This document shows, piece after piece, positions 1 through 8,513 of a stretch of DNA of 64,000 nucleotides; position 1 is the first letter of the stretch, and the number at the start of each line of letters is the position of its first letter. The position numbers and the translations under genes are program-made. The stretch comes from SM23-32 sp964434535. Lineage in GTDB: Bacteria > Planctomycetota > Brocadiia > SM23-32. The notes beneath the pieces were generated by a model. It was not told where the DNA came from. It ran no database searches and worked only from the letters and a program-made list of their open reading frames with translations. Where the stretch lies: NCBI GenBank assembly GCA_964434535.1, contig CAYSWA010000001.1, forward strand, positions 124,001 through 188,000, read 5' to 3'.

Positions 1-1
1 T

Positions 2-832
2 GTCGACTACAAGGGGGCCCTCGCCGAGGGCGGAAGCCCCTGGAAGGCAGAGGAAGGGCTCTACGAGTACCAGCGCGTCAACCTCAAGCGGGTCATCTAT
101 GCCTCCATGCAAAGCCTCTGTCACCAGGGACGCCTGTTGTTCGACACGAAGGGCCGCCTGCTGCTCGAGGTGGGGGCCGACTACCGCTTCGCCGACGCCA
201 CGCTGCCGCTGTTCAAGGAGTTCATCGATGCCCACGGCGGCCGCTACGAGGTCGGCACGCGGGACGCCTATCGCCACTTCCTGCGGCGCGGCGTCTTCGA
301 GTTCGCCCTCGCCGGCGAGGCCGGCGACCAGGCCAGGCTGCGCAAGGCGGTGCAGTACTTCAAACTGCTCAAGGAGGATTTCCCCGAGGAGGTCGGCGAC
401 CTGAGCTTCGAGGATTACCTGGTTGAGCGGCACGACCGCTTTTCCATGGACATGACCACGATGGAGGTCAGGCGCTGGGTCACCTCGCAGGTCATGGCCG
501 CCTTCATCGCCCTCGGCTGCGATGCAGAGGACAAGGCGGCCGTGCTCGAACTCGCCGCCATCAAGCGCGCCCGACAGTGGAACGCCGACGCCGAGCGGAA
601 CCTGCGCGGCCGCGTGCGCTACGGAGCCATCCGCGAGGCCGTCCTGATAGACCTCCTCAGCGGCCGCGTTGCCCTGCCGCCCGGCGTGCTGGAGAACCTG
701 AAGGCGCGGCTCAACGCGACGGCGGGGGACAGGGGTCTCGTCGCCCGGATACTGGCCAACATCGAGACGGGCGCGACGGCCACGCCCGAGGCCGAGGAAG
801 TCGAAGAGAAATGGCGCATGGAGACGCGCTGA
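2..832 (+). CDS. Unknown protein, C-terminal part (5' end outside window)
   Basis: The reading frame is open from the first bases of the window to a TGA at 830-832, so this is the 3' part of a larger gene (about 276 codons visible). An in-frame ATG at 107 exists, but the frame upstream of it is also coding-like, so it is probably internal. The product looks soluble, charged and mostly helical, with no membrane segment or signal peptide in the visible part. It holds a segment rich in aromatic and acidic residues (around YFKLLKEDFPEE) and a low-complexity Ala/Glu tail. I do not recognise the family. It converges on the leftward vWA gene with a 39-base gap containing only a weak inverted repeat (848-861) and no T-tract. 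Confidence 0.7.
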   Translation, partial: VDYKGALAEGGSPWKAEEGLYEYQRVNLKRVIYASMQSLCHQGRLLFDTKGRLLLEVGADYRFADATLPLFKEFIDAHGGRYEVGTRDAYRHFLRRGVFEFALAGEAGDQARLRKAVQYFKLLKEDFPEEVGDLSFEDYLVERHDRFSMDMTTMEVRRWVTSQVMAAFIALGCDAEDKAAVLELAAIKRARQWNADAERNLRGRVRYGAIREAVLIDLLSGRVALPPGVLENLKARLNATAGDRGLVARILANIETGATATPEAEEVEEKWRMETR

Positions 833-871
833 ACCGACCGCCGGGCGGCCTGGCCCCAGGCTGCATCCGCG

Positions 872-3067
872 TCAGATCAGCCCCTGCCACTTCCGCAGCA
901 CCCACTCCGTGCCGAGCAGCGCCGCAAACACCGCAAACATAGGCCAGGCATCCCACACGTCCTCCCGCCGCCGCGTGGTTAGCTTCAGCGGCTCGCCCCG
1001 CTGCTTGAGCCGCGCGAACAGGTCGCCCAGGTCGCGATAGTCGTAGTAGCGGCCGCCGGCCTCCGCCGTGGCCGCCGCGATGCGCCGCAGCAGGCTCAGG
1101 TCGGCTATCGGGTCCTCCAGCTCCATGTCCATCATACCCGCGTAGAAGTGGGCACGGTCCCTCCCGAGCATCTCCTCGCCGCGCGTGGCCTCAGCCGTCA
1201 CCGTGTAGTCGCCGCTCGCCGCGGGCCGGTAGGTGCTCACGTAGGCGCCCTCCTGGCGGGAGAAGGTCGCCAGCAGCTCGACTGATTGCCCGTCCGGGCC
1301 GCTCACGGTCAGGCCCAGCTCGGCGTCGCGGATCGCCTCCCCTTCGGCGTCGTGCAGGCGGACCGTGGCGGCCAGCTCCTCCCCGAGCAGGAGCCGCTGG
1401 TGGCTCAGCTCCAGGCGCAGCTCGCGCTGGGGCGTCTGCTCCCGCCCGGCCGCCCACATCACGAGCTGGCGCCAGAAGCGGCGGTGCGCGTCCTGCGTCT
1501 CGCGCTCGGTGAAGAACCAGCGGAACGTGGTGTCGGCCATCACGCAGGCCACGCGACCCGCGCCGGCGCGCTGCACCACCAGCAGCGGATTGCCCTCCTC
1601 GTCGCGGGCGAGCACGGTGGCGCCGCGCTTCGGCTCGACGCCCGTCAGGGCGCCGGCCAGCGGCGGCAGGTCGGCCCAGGCGGCCAGCGTCCGCCCGGCG
1701 TTCGGGCCGAGCACCACGGCCGGATGGTCCGCGTGCTCAGGCGCCACCCGGAAGCGCCGCTCGCCGCCGGCCACGCCGACCCCTCGCCCCGTGCGCACCG
1801 GCAGCAGATCGCCCAGCACCGTGTCCGTCCAGCCACCGGCGCCGGCACTGGTGGTGCTGAGCAGCGCCACCAGCCCCTTGCCCCGGTCGCGCACGGCGGA
1901 GGCGATCTGGACCCGGCGGCTGGCCAGCAGGGCCGAGGCCGGCAGGTCCCCCAGGACGATCACGTCATACCGCTCCGGGTCGGTCGGATCGGCCGGCAGC
2001 TCCTGGCCGGGCAGCGCCAGCACCCGACGCGCCGCAAGCTGGGGCGCGCCGGCGAGGGCGGCGGCGATGAACTTGCTCTCCGGGCGCACGGTGTCGAAGA
2101 GCCCCGCGCGGATGCCGCCGCTCTCCACGCGCACGTAGGTGCGGTAGACGTTGTTGGCCTCCAGCACCTCGCCCGGCACGCGTTCGGCGCGCACCGTCAG
2201 GCGGTACTCGCCGACCGCCTCCGGGGTGAGTTCGAACTCCAGCGGCACGATCTCCTCATCGTGCGCCGCCTTCACCGTCTGCTCTTGCACGTCCGCACCG
2301 GCGAACTCCATCCTTACCCTGACATCGAGCCCGGCGCAGCCGCGCAGCAGCAGCTCGGGGCGCACAGGGAAGCTCGTGAACAGCAGCGCGGAGCGGGGAA
2401 CGTCCACGCCGAGTACCTTCACGTCGCGCAGCTCTGAGGTGGCGCGGCCCTGGCCGACGCCCACGGTGTAGACGGGCACCCCCTGCTGGCTGAGCCCGGC
2501 CGCGACCTCCACGGGGTCAGGCGGGCCCATGTTGTGCGAGCCGTCGCCGATGACCACGAGCGCGTCGCCCTGGCCGCCGGCGAGCTCGGCGAAGCCGCGC
2601 TCCAGGGCCGTCCCGTAGGCGCTGCGGCGGCGGTCGGCCGGCTCCTCGCGGCCCGGCTCGGGCAGCAGCCCCCGGGCGAAGCCTACGACCGAGACGTCGT
2701 AGAGCTCCCCGAGCTCGTCCAGCGCCGGCGCGCTCTGGGCCAGCAGTTGCTCGGCCACCTCCAGGCGGCTGTAGCCGGCGGGCATGTCGCGGATCTCGCT
2801 CATCGAGCGGCTGCGGTCCAGCAGCAGCACCAGGGGGCGCTTGACCAGGTCGTAGCGCGTCACCTGGAAGCTGGGACGCAGCAGGCAGAGCAGCACGGCG
2901 GCGAGCGCGCCGATCCGCAGCCCGAGCAGCAGCAGCCTGAAGCGGCGCGAGACGGCGCGCGTGGTGCGGGCGTAGCCGCCCAGGGAGAGCGCGAGCGCCA
3001 GGGCGGCGATCAGCAGCAGCGGCCACGCGCCGATAAACGGCCTCAGGACCAGGCCGGTCTGTTCCAT
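872..3067 (-). CDS. Membrane-anchored von Willebrand factor A domain protein
   Basis: 731 residues. Two hydrophobic helices lie near the N-terminus (about 14-32 and 44-63). A vWA domain follows, beginning at a LLLDRSRSMS segment that carries the DxSxS MIDAS metal site; a second MIDAS-type segment reads IGDGSHN. The middle region is extracytoplasmic-like beta-rich sequence, followed by a Rossmann-like stretch of the glutamine-amidotransferase-like type seen in BatA-related planctomycete proteins. A final hydrophobic helix (around WPMFAVFAALLGTEWVL) sits at the C-terminus. The gene lies 78 bases downstream of ilvD on the same strand, but a functional link is not evident. Its usual partners (MoxR ATPase, DUF58 protein) are not adjacent. 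Function unknown; probably a metal-dependent protein-binding or envelope component. Confidence 0.75.
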   Translation of the reverse strand: MEQTGLVLRPFIGAWPLLLIAALALALSLGGYARTTRAVSRRFRLLLLGLRIGALAAVLLCLLRPSFQVTRYDLVKRPLVLLLDRSRSMSEIRDMPAGYSRLEVAEQLLAQSAPALDELGELYDVSVVGFARGLLPEPGREEPADRRRSAYGTALERGFAELAGGQGDALVVIGDGSHNMGPPDPVEVAAGLSQQGVPVYTVGVGQGRATSELRDVKVLGVDVPRSALLFTSFPVRPELLLRGCAGLDVRVRMEFAGADVQEQTVKAAHDEEIVPLEFELTPEAVGEYRLTVRAERVPGEVLEANNVYRTYVRVESGGIRAGLFDTVRPESKFIAAALAGAPQLAARRVLALPGQELPADPTDPERYDVIVLGDLPASALLASRRVQIASAVRDRGKGLVALLSTTSAGAGGWTDTVLGDLLPVRTGRGVGVAGGERRFRVAPEHADHPAVVLGPNAGRTLAAWADLPPLAGALTGVEPKRGATVLARDEEGNPLLVVQRAGAGRVACVMADTTFRWFFTERETQDAHRRFWRQLVMWAAGREQTPQRELRLELSHQRLLLGEELAATVRLHDAEGEAIRDAELGLTVSGPDGQSVELLATFSRQEGAYVSTYRPAASGDYTVTAEATRGEEMLGRDRAHFYAGMMDMELEDPIADLSLLRRIAAATAEAGGRYYDYRDLGDLFARLKQRGEPLKLTTRRREDVWDAWPMFAVFAALLGTEWVLRKWQGLI

Positions 3068-3145
3068 GCGCCGGGCCTGCCGGGGTAGGGTAGGGGCTTG
3101 CCTGGAGGCATTCTAAGCCCCGGGGGCCGGGGGCGGCAACGGCGC

Positions 3146-4822
3146 TCAGACCTGCGGCGGCTCCAGGACCGCGCCCTGAGCCGCGCTGGTGACCAGCCGT
3201 TCGTAGCGGGCCAGCCAGCCGTGGGTGAACTTCGGGGCGGGGCGCTGCCAGGCCGACCTGCGCCGCTCCAGCTCCTGCTGCTCGACCAGCAGGTCGATCC
3301 TGCGCCCGGGCACGTCGAGCTCGATCCGGTCGCCGTTCTGGGCCAGCGCGATCGGCCCGCCCTCGGCGGCCTCGGGGCTGACGTGGCCGATGCTCAGGTT
3401 CCGCGTGCCGCCGCTGAAGCGGCCGTCGGTGACGATGGCGATCTTATCCCCCAGCCCGCAGCCGGCCACGGCCGCCGTGAGCGCCAGGGACTCTCGCATC
3501 CCCGGTCCGCCCTTCGGGCCCTCGTAGCGCACGATGACCACGTCCTTCGGCTTCACCTCGCCGGCCAGCAGGCACTCCATCGCCGCGTCCTCGCCCTCGA
3601 AGACGCGCGCCGTGCCGGTGAAGCGCATCATCGCCTCGCTGACGGCCCCCTGCTTGACCACGGCGCCGTCGGGCGCGAGCGAGCCCTTCAGCACGGCGAT
3701 GCCGCCTTCGGGCGCGATCGGGTCGTCCAGCGGCCGGATCACCTCGGGCTCGCCGATCGGGGCCGACTCGATGACCTGCGCCATCGTGCGGCCCGCGACC
3801 GTCATGCAGATGCCGTGCAGCAGCGGGGCCAGGGCCTTGAGCACCGCCGGGATGCCGCCGGCCCACTCCAGGTCCTCCATCATGGCTCCGCCCGGCGCGG
3901 GGCGCAGGTGCGCCAGCTGCGGCGTCTGGCGGCTGAGCCGGTCGAAGTCGCCCAGTGCCACGTCCACCTCGGCGGCGTGGGCGATGGCGGGGATGTGCAG
4001 CGCCGTGTTCGTGGAGCCGCCCAGGGCCATGTCCACGCGGATGGCATTCTCCAGCGCCGCGCGGGTGACGATGTTGCGGGTGGTCAGCCCCTCGCGGACC
4101 ATCTCCACCACGCGCTCGCCGGCGTGCTCGGCGATGCGCTGCTTGCGGGCGCTTCCGGCCAGGGCGGTGGCCGTGCCGGACAGGCTCATGCCCATCGCTT
4201 CGGTCAGGCAGGCCATGGTGTTGGCGGTGTAGAGCCCCTGGCAGGAGCCCTCGCCGGGGCAGGCCTCCATCTCGAGCTCGCGCGCTTCGGCCTCGCTGAG
4301 CTGGCCGGCCTTGCACAGGCCGACCGCCTCGAAGGTGTCGCGCACCAGCGAGAGCCGCCGTCCGGCGTGGTGGCCGCTGAGCATCGGGCCGGCGGTGACG
4401 GCGATGGTCGGGATGTCCAGCCGGCAGGCCGCCATCAGCATGCCGGGGGTGATCTTGTCGCAGTTGGTCAGCAGCACCAGGCCGTCGAGCTGGTGGGCCT
4501 GGACGATGGACTCGATGATGTCGGCGATCAGCTCGCGGGAGGGCAGGCTGTAGTGCATGCCCGAGTGGCCCATGGCGATGCCGTCGCAGATGCCCGGCAC
4601 GCTGAACAGGAACGGCACGCCGCCGCCGGCGCAGACGCCCCACTCGATCTTGCGCTCCAGCGAGCGCATGCCGACGTGGCCCGGCACCAGGTCGGTGAAG
4701 CTGGAGCAGACGCCGATGAACGGTCGGTCCATCTGCTCGCGGGTGACGCCCGTCGCATGGAGCAGCGCGCGGTTGGGCATGCGTTCGATGCCTTCGGTGG
4801 CCTGCTTGTGCCGCAGCTTCAT
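3146..4822 (-). CDS. ilvD: Dihydroxy-acid dehydratase
   Basis: 558 residues, normal length for IlvD/Edd dehydratases. It dehydrates 2,3-dihydroxy-isovalerate and 2,3-dihydroxy-3-methylvalerate in the cytoplasmic valine/isoleucine pathway. Cluster-ligand cysteines are visible at C121 (TNCDK motif), C188 and C194 (CPGEGSC motif, followed by YTANTM). The third site found as PCN in [2Fe-2S] forms is PGH here (residues 47-49), as in the oxygen-labile E. coli-type [4Fe-4S] enzymes, so a [4Fe-4S] cluster is the better guess. Typical SGGT and Gly-rich C-terminal motifs are present. The ATG is preceded by GGAGG at 5-base spacing, which fixes the start. No other ilv gene is nearby. A dehydratase acting on sugar acids is less likely given the overall match to IlvD. 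Confidence 0.93.
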   Translation of the reverse strand: MKLRHKQATEGIERMPNRALLHATGVTREQMDRPFIGVCSSFTDLVPGHVGMRSLERKIEWGVCAGGGVPFLFSVPGICDGIAMGHSGMHYSLPSRELIADIIESIVQAHQLDGLVLLTNCDKITPGMLMAACRLDIPTIAVTAGPMLSGHHAGRRLSLVRDTFEAVGLCKAGQLSEAEARELEMEACPGEGSCQGLYTANTMACLTEAMGMSLSGTATALAGSARKQRIAEHAGERVVEMVREGLTTRNIVTRAALENAIRVDMALGGSTNTALHIPAIAHAAEVDVALGDFDRLSRQTPQLAHLRPAPGGAMMEDLEWAGGIPAVLKALAPLLHGICMTVAGRTMAQVIESAPIGEPEVIRPLDDPIAPEGGIAVLKGSLAPDGAVVKQGAVSEAMMRFTGTARVFEGEDAAMECLLAGEVKPKDVVIVRYEGPKGGPGMRESLALTAAVAGCGLGDKIAIVTDGRFSGGTRNLSIGHVSPEAAEGGPIALAQNGDRIELDVPGRRIDLLVEQQELERRRSAWQRPAPKFTHGWLARYERLVTSAAQGAVLEPPQV

Positions 4823-4998
4823 GGCATCCTCCGTGGTGTCGGCCGGGGGGGGATAGGCGCCGGGCGAGGCGCCGACCTTCCGAGTCTACCGGCGGGGGCT
4901 GGGAGCTGTCAACTCGGCGGGGGCCGGGCCAGGGTCATTCAATTATCCCGCGGCGGATGGCGTGGATCGCGCCCTGCCGAACGGCTCTGCCTGTGGCC

Positions 4999-5030
4999 GC
5001 CGAAATGCGGGGACAGTCCCCGGTTTCGGC
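4999..5030. repeat. REP-like imperfect palindrome
   Basis: A 32-base inverted repeat: GCCGAAA pairs with TTTCGGC at the outside and GGGGAC pairs with GTCCCC inside, with one central A. It lies in the 294-base gap between ilvD (start 4822) and the last TadG-like gene (stop 5117). The GGGGACAGTCCCC core is of the kind seen in REP-type intergenic elements of other bacteria (from general knowledge, not checked). The rest of the gap shows no gene. Confidence 0.6.
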
Positions 5031-5116
5031 TGCGGGCGGGCGGATGGGAGGGCCGGCCGCCGGTCGGAGATCCTGCGTGGCGCCGGCGCCCGGCGATTCG
5101 GTCAGAGCCGCGTCAT

Positions 5117-6085
5117 CTACTCCACCAGCTTCAGCAGCATGAAGCCGCTCAGCGCGCCCTGCGTCTGCCCCGTATCGGCGATGTAGGAGCCCAGAAGCGT
5201 CGTAGTGACCGAGACGATCTCGTCCCCGGTCGCGTCCATCTGGTAGTCGGTGATCACGACCGCCGCATAGCCCACGATGGTGTACTCGGCGCCGGAGCCG
5301 ACGCCGCTGACCGAGCGGTAGATGCAGCAGACGACGGTGTCGCCCTCGGCGATGTGGTCGTTGAGCGGCTGCTTGATGCAGCTCTGGAGGCCGGTGGTGC
5401 CGGGGATCAGCAGGTAGCCGACGGCGGGATCGATCGAGACGTCGCCCCAGTAGCCGTTCTGGACCCAGCTTTTCGTGTCGTCCGCGCTGTTGGACCCTCC
5501 GTCGTAGTCGAGCAGGCCGCAGTTGCCCGGGGCCGTCTCCGTGTCGTCATACATGACGAGCGACTGGCCCGGCGGCACGAGCGACTCTTCGTCCACGGTG
5601 AAGGGCATCATGGCGGGGTGCGGGAAGACGGCGACGGCGCGGGCGTCCTCGCTGACCTCCGCCAGGCCGATCACGTGGGAGAAGAAGGTGGCGACCGGGC
5701 CGCCGGGGGCGTCCGGGTCACGGACCGCCCGCACGCGGGCCGCGTTCGCCGCGAAACTGGCGTCCAGGGGCGTGAAGGCGCCCTCGTCCCACGTGCCCCA
5801 TTCCACCTCGCAGGCGCCGCCCGAATCGTTGAGCAGGACGATCTTCTCGGCTTCGTCGGCGGCGGCCTCGCGGCACGAGGTCTCGTTGCCGGGATCGTTG
5901 CCGGCCCGCTGGTCCCACAGCTCGAGCACCGCCGCCAGGGCCGCCGCGTCGGCGCCGTTCTGCAGGCGCGCCTTCGAGGTGCAGAGGTGCCCCACGTCGA
6001 CCGAGATGACGGCGGCGAAGCAGAGCGCGATCAGCATCGCCGGGGCCAGTATCAGGACCTGGCCGGCCCTGCGCGGGGTTCTCAT
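5117..6085 (-). CDS. TadE/G-like secreted protein, paralog 3
   Basis: 322 residues. It starts at the ATG at 6085, which has an AGGAGG Shine-Dalgarno element; longer in-frame starts upstream lack this. The N-terminus matches the other two paralogs: basic residues, then RAGQVLILAPAML, a hydrophobic helix, and a VDVGHLCTSKARLQNGADAAALAA segment in which short tiles match the pilus-assembly TadE/G-like domain. The remainder is a secreted beta-rich region ending LSGFMLLKLVE. These proteins are probably anchored by the N-terminal helix with the body outside the membrane. It lies downstream of paralog 2, separated by a strong hairpin, so it may have its own promoter. No other Tad genes are in the window. 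Role inferred only from the N-terminal domain. Confidence 0.75.
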   Translation of the reverse strand: MRTPRRAGQVLILAPAMLIALCFAAVISVDVGHLCTSKARLQNGADAAALAAVLELWDQRAGNDPGNETSCREAAADEAEKIVLLNDSGGACEVEWGTWDEGAFTPLDASFAANAARVRAVRDPDAPGGPVATFFSHVIGLAEVSEDARAVAVFPHPAMMPFTVDEESLVPPGQSLVMYDDTETAPGNCGLLDYDGGSNSADDTKSWVQNGYWGDVSIDPAVGYLLIPGTTGLQSCIKQPLNDHIAEGDTVVCCIYRSVSGVGSGAEYTIVGYAAVVITDYQMDATGDEIVSVTTTLLGSYIADTGQTQGALSGFMLLKLVE

Positions 6086-6200
6086 CGTCGCCTCCTGACG
6101 CACTTGAAGCGTTGCACAATGCGACAGCGCGTTCGCCAACCTGAAGAACGCGCATACGGTGTGCCGTTGCGGGGTGAAGGCGGGAAAGCGCCCAGAGAAA

Positions 6201-6227
6201 GGCGCCGGACGTGCCCCGTCCGGCGCC
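6201..6227 (-). terminator. Hairpin terminator after TadG-like paralog 2
   Basis: GGCGCCGGAC (6201-6210) and GTCCGGCGCC (6218-6227) pair perfectly; a further G-C pair gives an 11-bp stem and 5-base loop. Read leftward it comes 29-55 bases after the stop of paralog 2 (6256) and is followed by TTTCTC. It is likely an intrinsic terminator or attenuator between paralogs 2 and 3, although the T-tract is short. Confidence 0.6.
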
Positions 6228-6255
6228 TCAGTTACGCCCTGCCGCTGCGTCGTGG

Positions 6256-7275
6256 CTATCCGGCGAGCTGGATCTTCTGGATGTTCGGGCTGCCGTCCAT
6301 GCCCGGGCCCCAGATGAAGTGCTTCAGCAGGCGCTTCTCCAGCACCTGGCATTTCAGGTGGGGGTTGACGCCGGTGAAGCGGACGTAGGTGATCTCGACG
6401 ACCAGGAAGCCGACGGCGCGGAAGTCGGCGTTCGCGCCCTCGCCCACCACCTGGTCGTAGACGATCATGACCAGCTCCTCGCCGATCTTATCCTGGGTCA
6501 CGGACTGGAGCGCGGCGCGGAAGCCCGAGGTGCCGTCGATCCAGACGTAGCCGGTCTCCGGGTCGACCTGGAAGGTGCCGTCGTAGCCGTGCTCGATGTA
6601 GTACTTCATCTCGTCGGTGCCGAGCGAGCCGCCGTCCAGGTTCAGCAGCCCCCAGCAGCCGGGGGCGACGGTCTGGTCGCCCAGGCCGTCGTAGGAGTCT
6701 TCGTCCGAGGGGTAGAAGACCATCTCGGTGCCGGGCGGCCCGATGGCGCTCTCCGGCACCGCGAAGGGCGCGCAGCCTTCAGAGACGCCGATGAAGGAGC
6801 TGGTCAGCTCGGCGACGGCGTCGGTCGCCACGTCGCAGGTGCTCATGCCGATCAAGGCGCTGAAGACCAGGTCGACGGGGCCGTCGGCGGCCGTCTCGTC
6901 GCGCACGGAGGTCGCCTGCACCGCCGTGGCGGGCGTGGCGGTGTCGCGGGCGACGAACTGGCGGTTCTCGTCCAGCTCACCGAACTGGAGCGTCAGCGCC
7001 GCTCCGGCGCAGTTCTCGGCGTAGATGGCATCGGCCTCGGACTGACCCACGGCACGGGCGGTCTCCTCGTCGCTTCCGTCCAGGCGGGCGCGCGCATAGG
7101 CGTGCATGCCCGCCAGCGCGGCGGCGTCGGCCCCGTTCTGGAGCCGGGCGCGCCAGACGAACAGGTTCCCCACGTCCGAGGTAAGGGCCAGCATCGCCCC
7201 GAGGACGACTACCATCACGGGGGCCAGCACGATGACCTGGCCCCGGCGCCTGCGTTTCCCCTTGGTGTCTGACAC
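6256..7275 (-). CDS. TadE/G-like secreted protein, paralog 2
   Basis: 339 residues from a GTG start at 7275, chosen because AAGGAG lies 7 bases upstream and the resulting N-terminus (SDTKGKRRRRGQVIVLAP) lines up with the neighbours. A hydrophobic helix follows, then the SDVGNLF...LQNGADAAALAG segment of the TadE/G-like domain. The C-terminal half shares the same order of blocks as paralog 1: a tract resembling GLLNLDGG, then GYDGTFQ/GYDGEI, then a WIDGT/WMDGT block, ending SPNIQKIQL. It sits 40 bases after paralog 1, so the two are probably co-transcribed. It is presumably exported and membrane-anchored. Function unknown beyond the domain. Confidence 0.77.
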   Translation of the reverse strand: MSDTKGKRRRRGQVIVLAPVMVVVLGAMLALTSDVGNLFVWRARLQNGADAAALAGMHAYARARLDGSDEETARAVGQSEADAIYAENCAGAALTLQFGELDENRQFVARDTATPATAVQATSVRDETAADGPVDLVFSALIGMSTCDVATDAVAELTSSFIGVSEGCAPFAVPESAIGPPGTEMVFYPSDEDSYDGLGDQTVAPGCWGLLNLDGGSLGTDEMKYYIEHGYDGTFQVDPETGYVWIDGTSGFRAALQSVTQDKIGEELVMIVYDQVVGEGANADFRAVGFLVVEITYVRFTGVNPHLKCQVLEKRLLKHFIWGPGMDGSPNIQKIQLAG

Positions 7276-7315
7276 GTTCGTGCTCCTTGGCGCCCGGTCG
7301 AGAGCTGCCCGGCGC

Positions 7316-8332
7316 TCAGTCAACGAGCTGGATCTTGCGGATGTTCGGGCTGCTGTAGCTGCCGCCCAGGACAAGGTCGTGCCGGGTGCGGAATCCTTCG
7401 ACGCGGCAGGTCGCGTGCGCGTTCGGCCCGGTGAGCTGGGCCTCCAGGATGGTGGCCACCAGGAAACCGACGCAGCGGTAGTTGGCGTTCGAGCCCGTGC
7501 CGGTCACCTGGTCGAAGATCACCATGATCAGTTCCTGTCCGATCACCTGGTTCATCTCGCTCTGGAGGGTGGCGCGGAAGCCCGGCGTCCCGTCCATCCA
7601 GAGGTAGCCGTCCTCGCCGATGACGATCTCGCCGTCGTAGCCGTATAGGATCCAGTCGCGCAGCTCGGGCACGCCGCAGGCCCCGCCGTCCAGGTTCAGC
7701 AGGCCGAAGTTGCCCGGGGCGGTCTGGTCGTCGCCGAGGCCCTGGCCGGGTCCGCCTCCCTCGCCGCCCGGGTAGAAGGTCATCTCCTCGCCGATCGGCG
7801 CCAGGTCCTCCTCGTGCACCGCGAACGGGCTCAGGCCGCCGCGCACGCCCCGCACGGAGCCGGCCACCTGCGCCGAGGCGCCGCTGTAGAGGTCGCACTC
7901 GGCCACGCCCAGCAGCGCGGCGAAGGCCGTCTGGACCGGGCCGGCCGCCGAGTCGTCGTCGCGGGCCGCGCTGACGCTGACCGCGCTCGCCTCGGTGCTC
8001 GTATCGGCCGCCACGAAGGTCTCGCCGTCCATGTAACCGTACGCCAGGTCCAGCGTGGCGCCCGGGCTGTTGATCTCGCCCATGGCCTGTGCCTCGGCGG
8101 TGGCCGCGGCGCGGGCCTCCGACTCGCTGCTTCCCTCGTTGCGCTCGGCCAGCAGCACCCGGGCGGCGGCGAGCGAGGCCGCGTCGGCGGCGTTCTGGAG
8201 CTTGGCCCCCTCCACGAAGACCCGGCCGACGTCGGCGGTGAGGGCGAGCATGGCCCCGAGGGTGAAGATCATGATGGGAGCCAGCACGATGACCTGGCCG
8301 CGCCTGGGTCCGTTGTGTTGCGTTGTGCTCAT
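7316..8332 (-). CDS. TadE/G-like secreted protein, paralog 1
   Basis: 338 residues from the ATG at 8332. A GTG at 8359 would add nine residues, but the ATG gives an N-terminus of the same length as the two paralogs (basic tail then RRGQVIVLAP); neither start has a strong Shine-Dalgarno sequence. The hydrophobic helix is followed by TADVGRVFVEGAKLQNAADA, matching the TadE/G-like domain. The C-terminus ends SPNIRKIQLVD, nearly the same as paralog 2. It is the first gene of a tandem family of three that clearly arose by duplication. The 181-base gap to argF holds only a weak hairpin near 8430-8450. Confidence 0.76.
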   Translation of the reverse strand: MSTTQHNGPRRGQVIVLAPIMIFTLGAMLALTADVGRVFVEGAKLQNAADAASLAAARVLLAERNEGSSESEARAAATAEAQAMGEINSPGATLDLAYGYMDGETFVAADTSTEASAVSVSAARDDDSAAGPVQTAFAALLGVAECDLYSGASAQVAGSVRGVRGGLSPFAVHEEDLAPIGEEMTFYPGGEGGGPGQGLGDDQTAPGNFGLLNLDGGACGVPELRDWILYGYDGEIVIGEDGYLWMDGTPGFRATLQSEMNQVIGQELIMVIFDQVTGTGSNANYRCVGFLVATILEAQLTGPNAHATCRVEGFRTRHDLVLGGSYSSPNIRKIQLVD

Positions 8333-8513
8333 GCTCTGATCCGTGTCACTTAGTGTCACAGCCGGGGGTCATGGCGCAATTGCCGTGCCAATGCATGACG
8401 GAAGCTCCCATCCGGACGCGACGTAAAGCGTTTCCCGGAAAGGGGAAAGGACGCCCTCGAAGACGGCCCAATGCGGCCGGGGCAGGGCGCTTGCAGGAGG
8501 ATACAGCGTTTCC

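Noticed and set aside
3146..4822. IlvD missing a cluster cysteine
   Set aside because: PGH in place of PCN is also found in the E. coli-type [4Fe-4S] enzymes, so it is a known subtype and not a defect.
3098..6388. Very long open frames on the strand opposite ilvD and the TadG-like genes
   Set aside because: High-GC antisense shadows: they oppose well-supported genes, have His/Ala/Gly-rich composition and no recognisable domains.
7316..8359. Earlier GTG start for TadG-like paralog 1
   Set aside because: It adds nine residues absent from the two paralogs and has no better ribosome site than the ATG at 8332.
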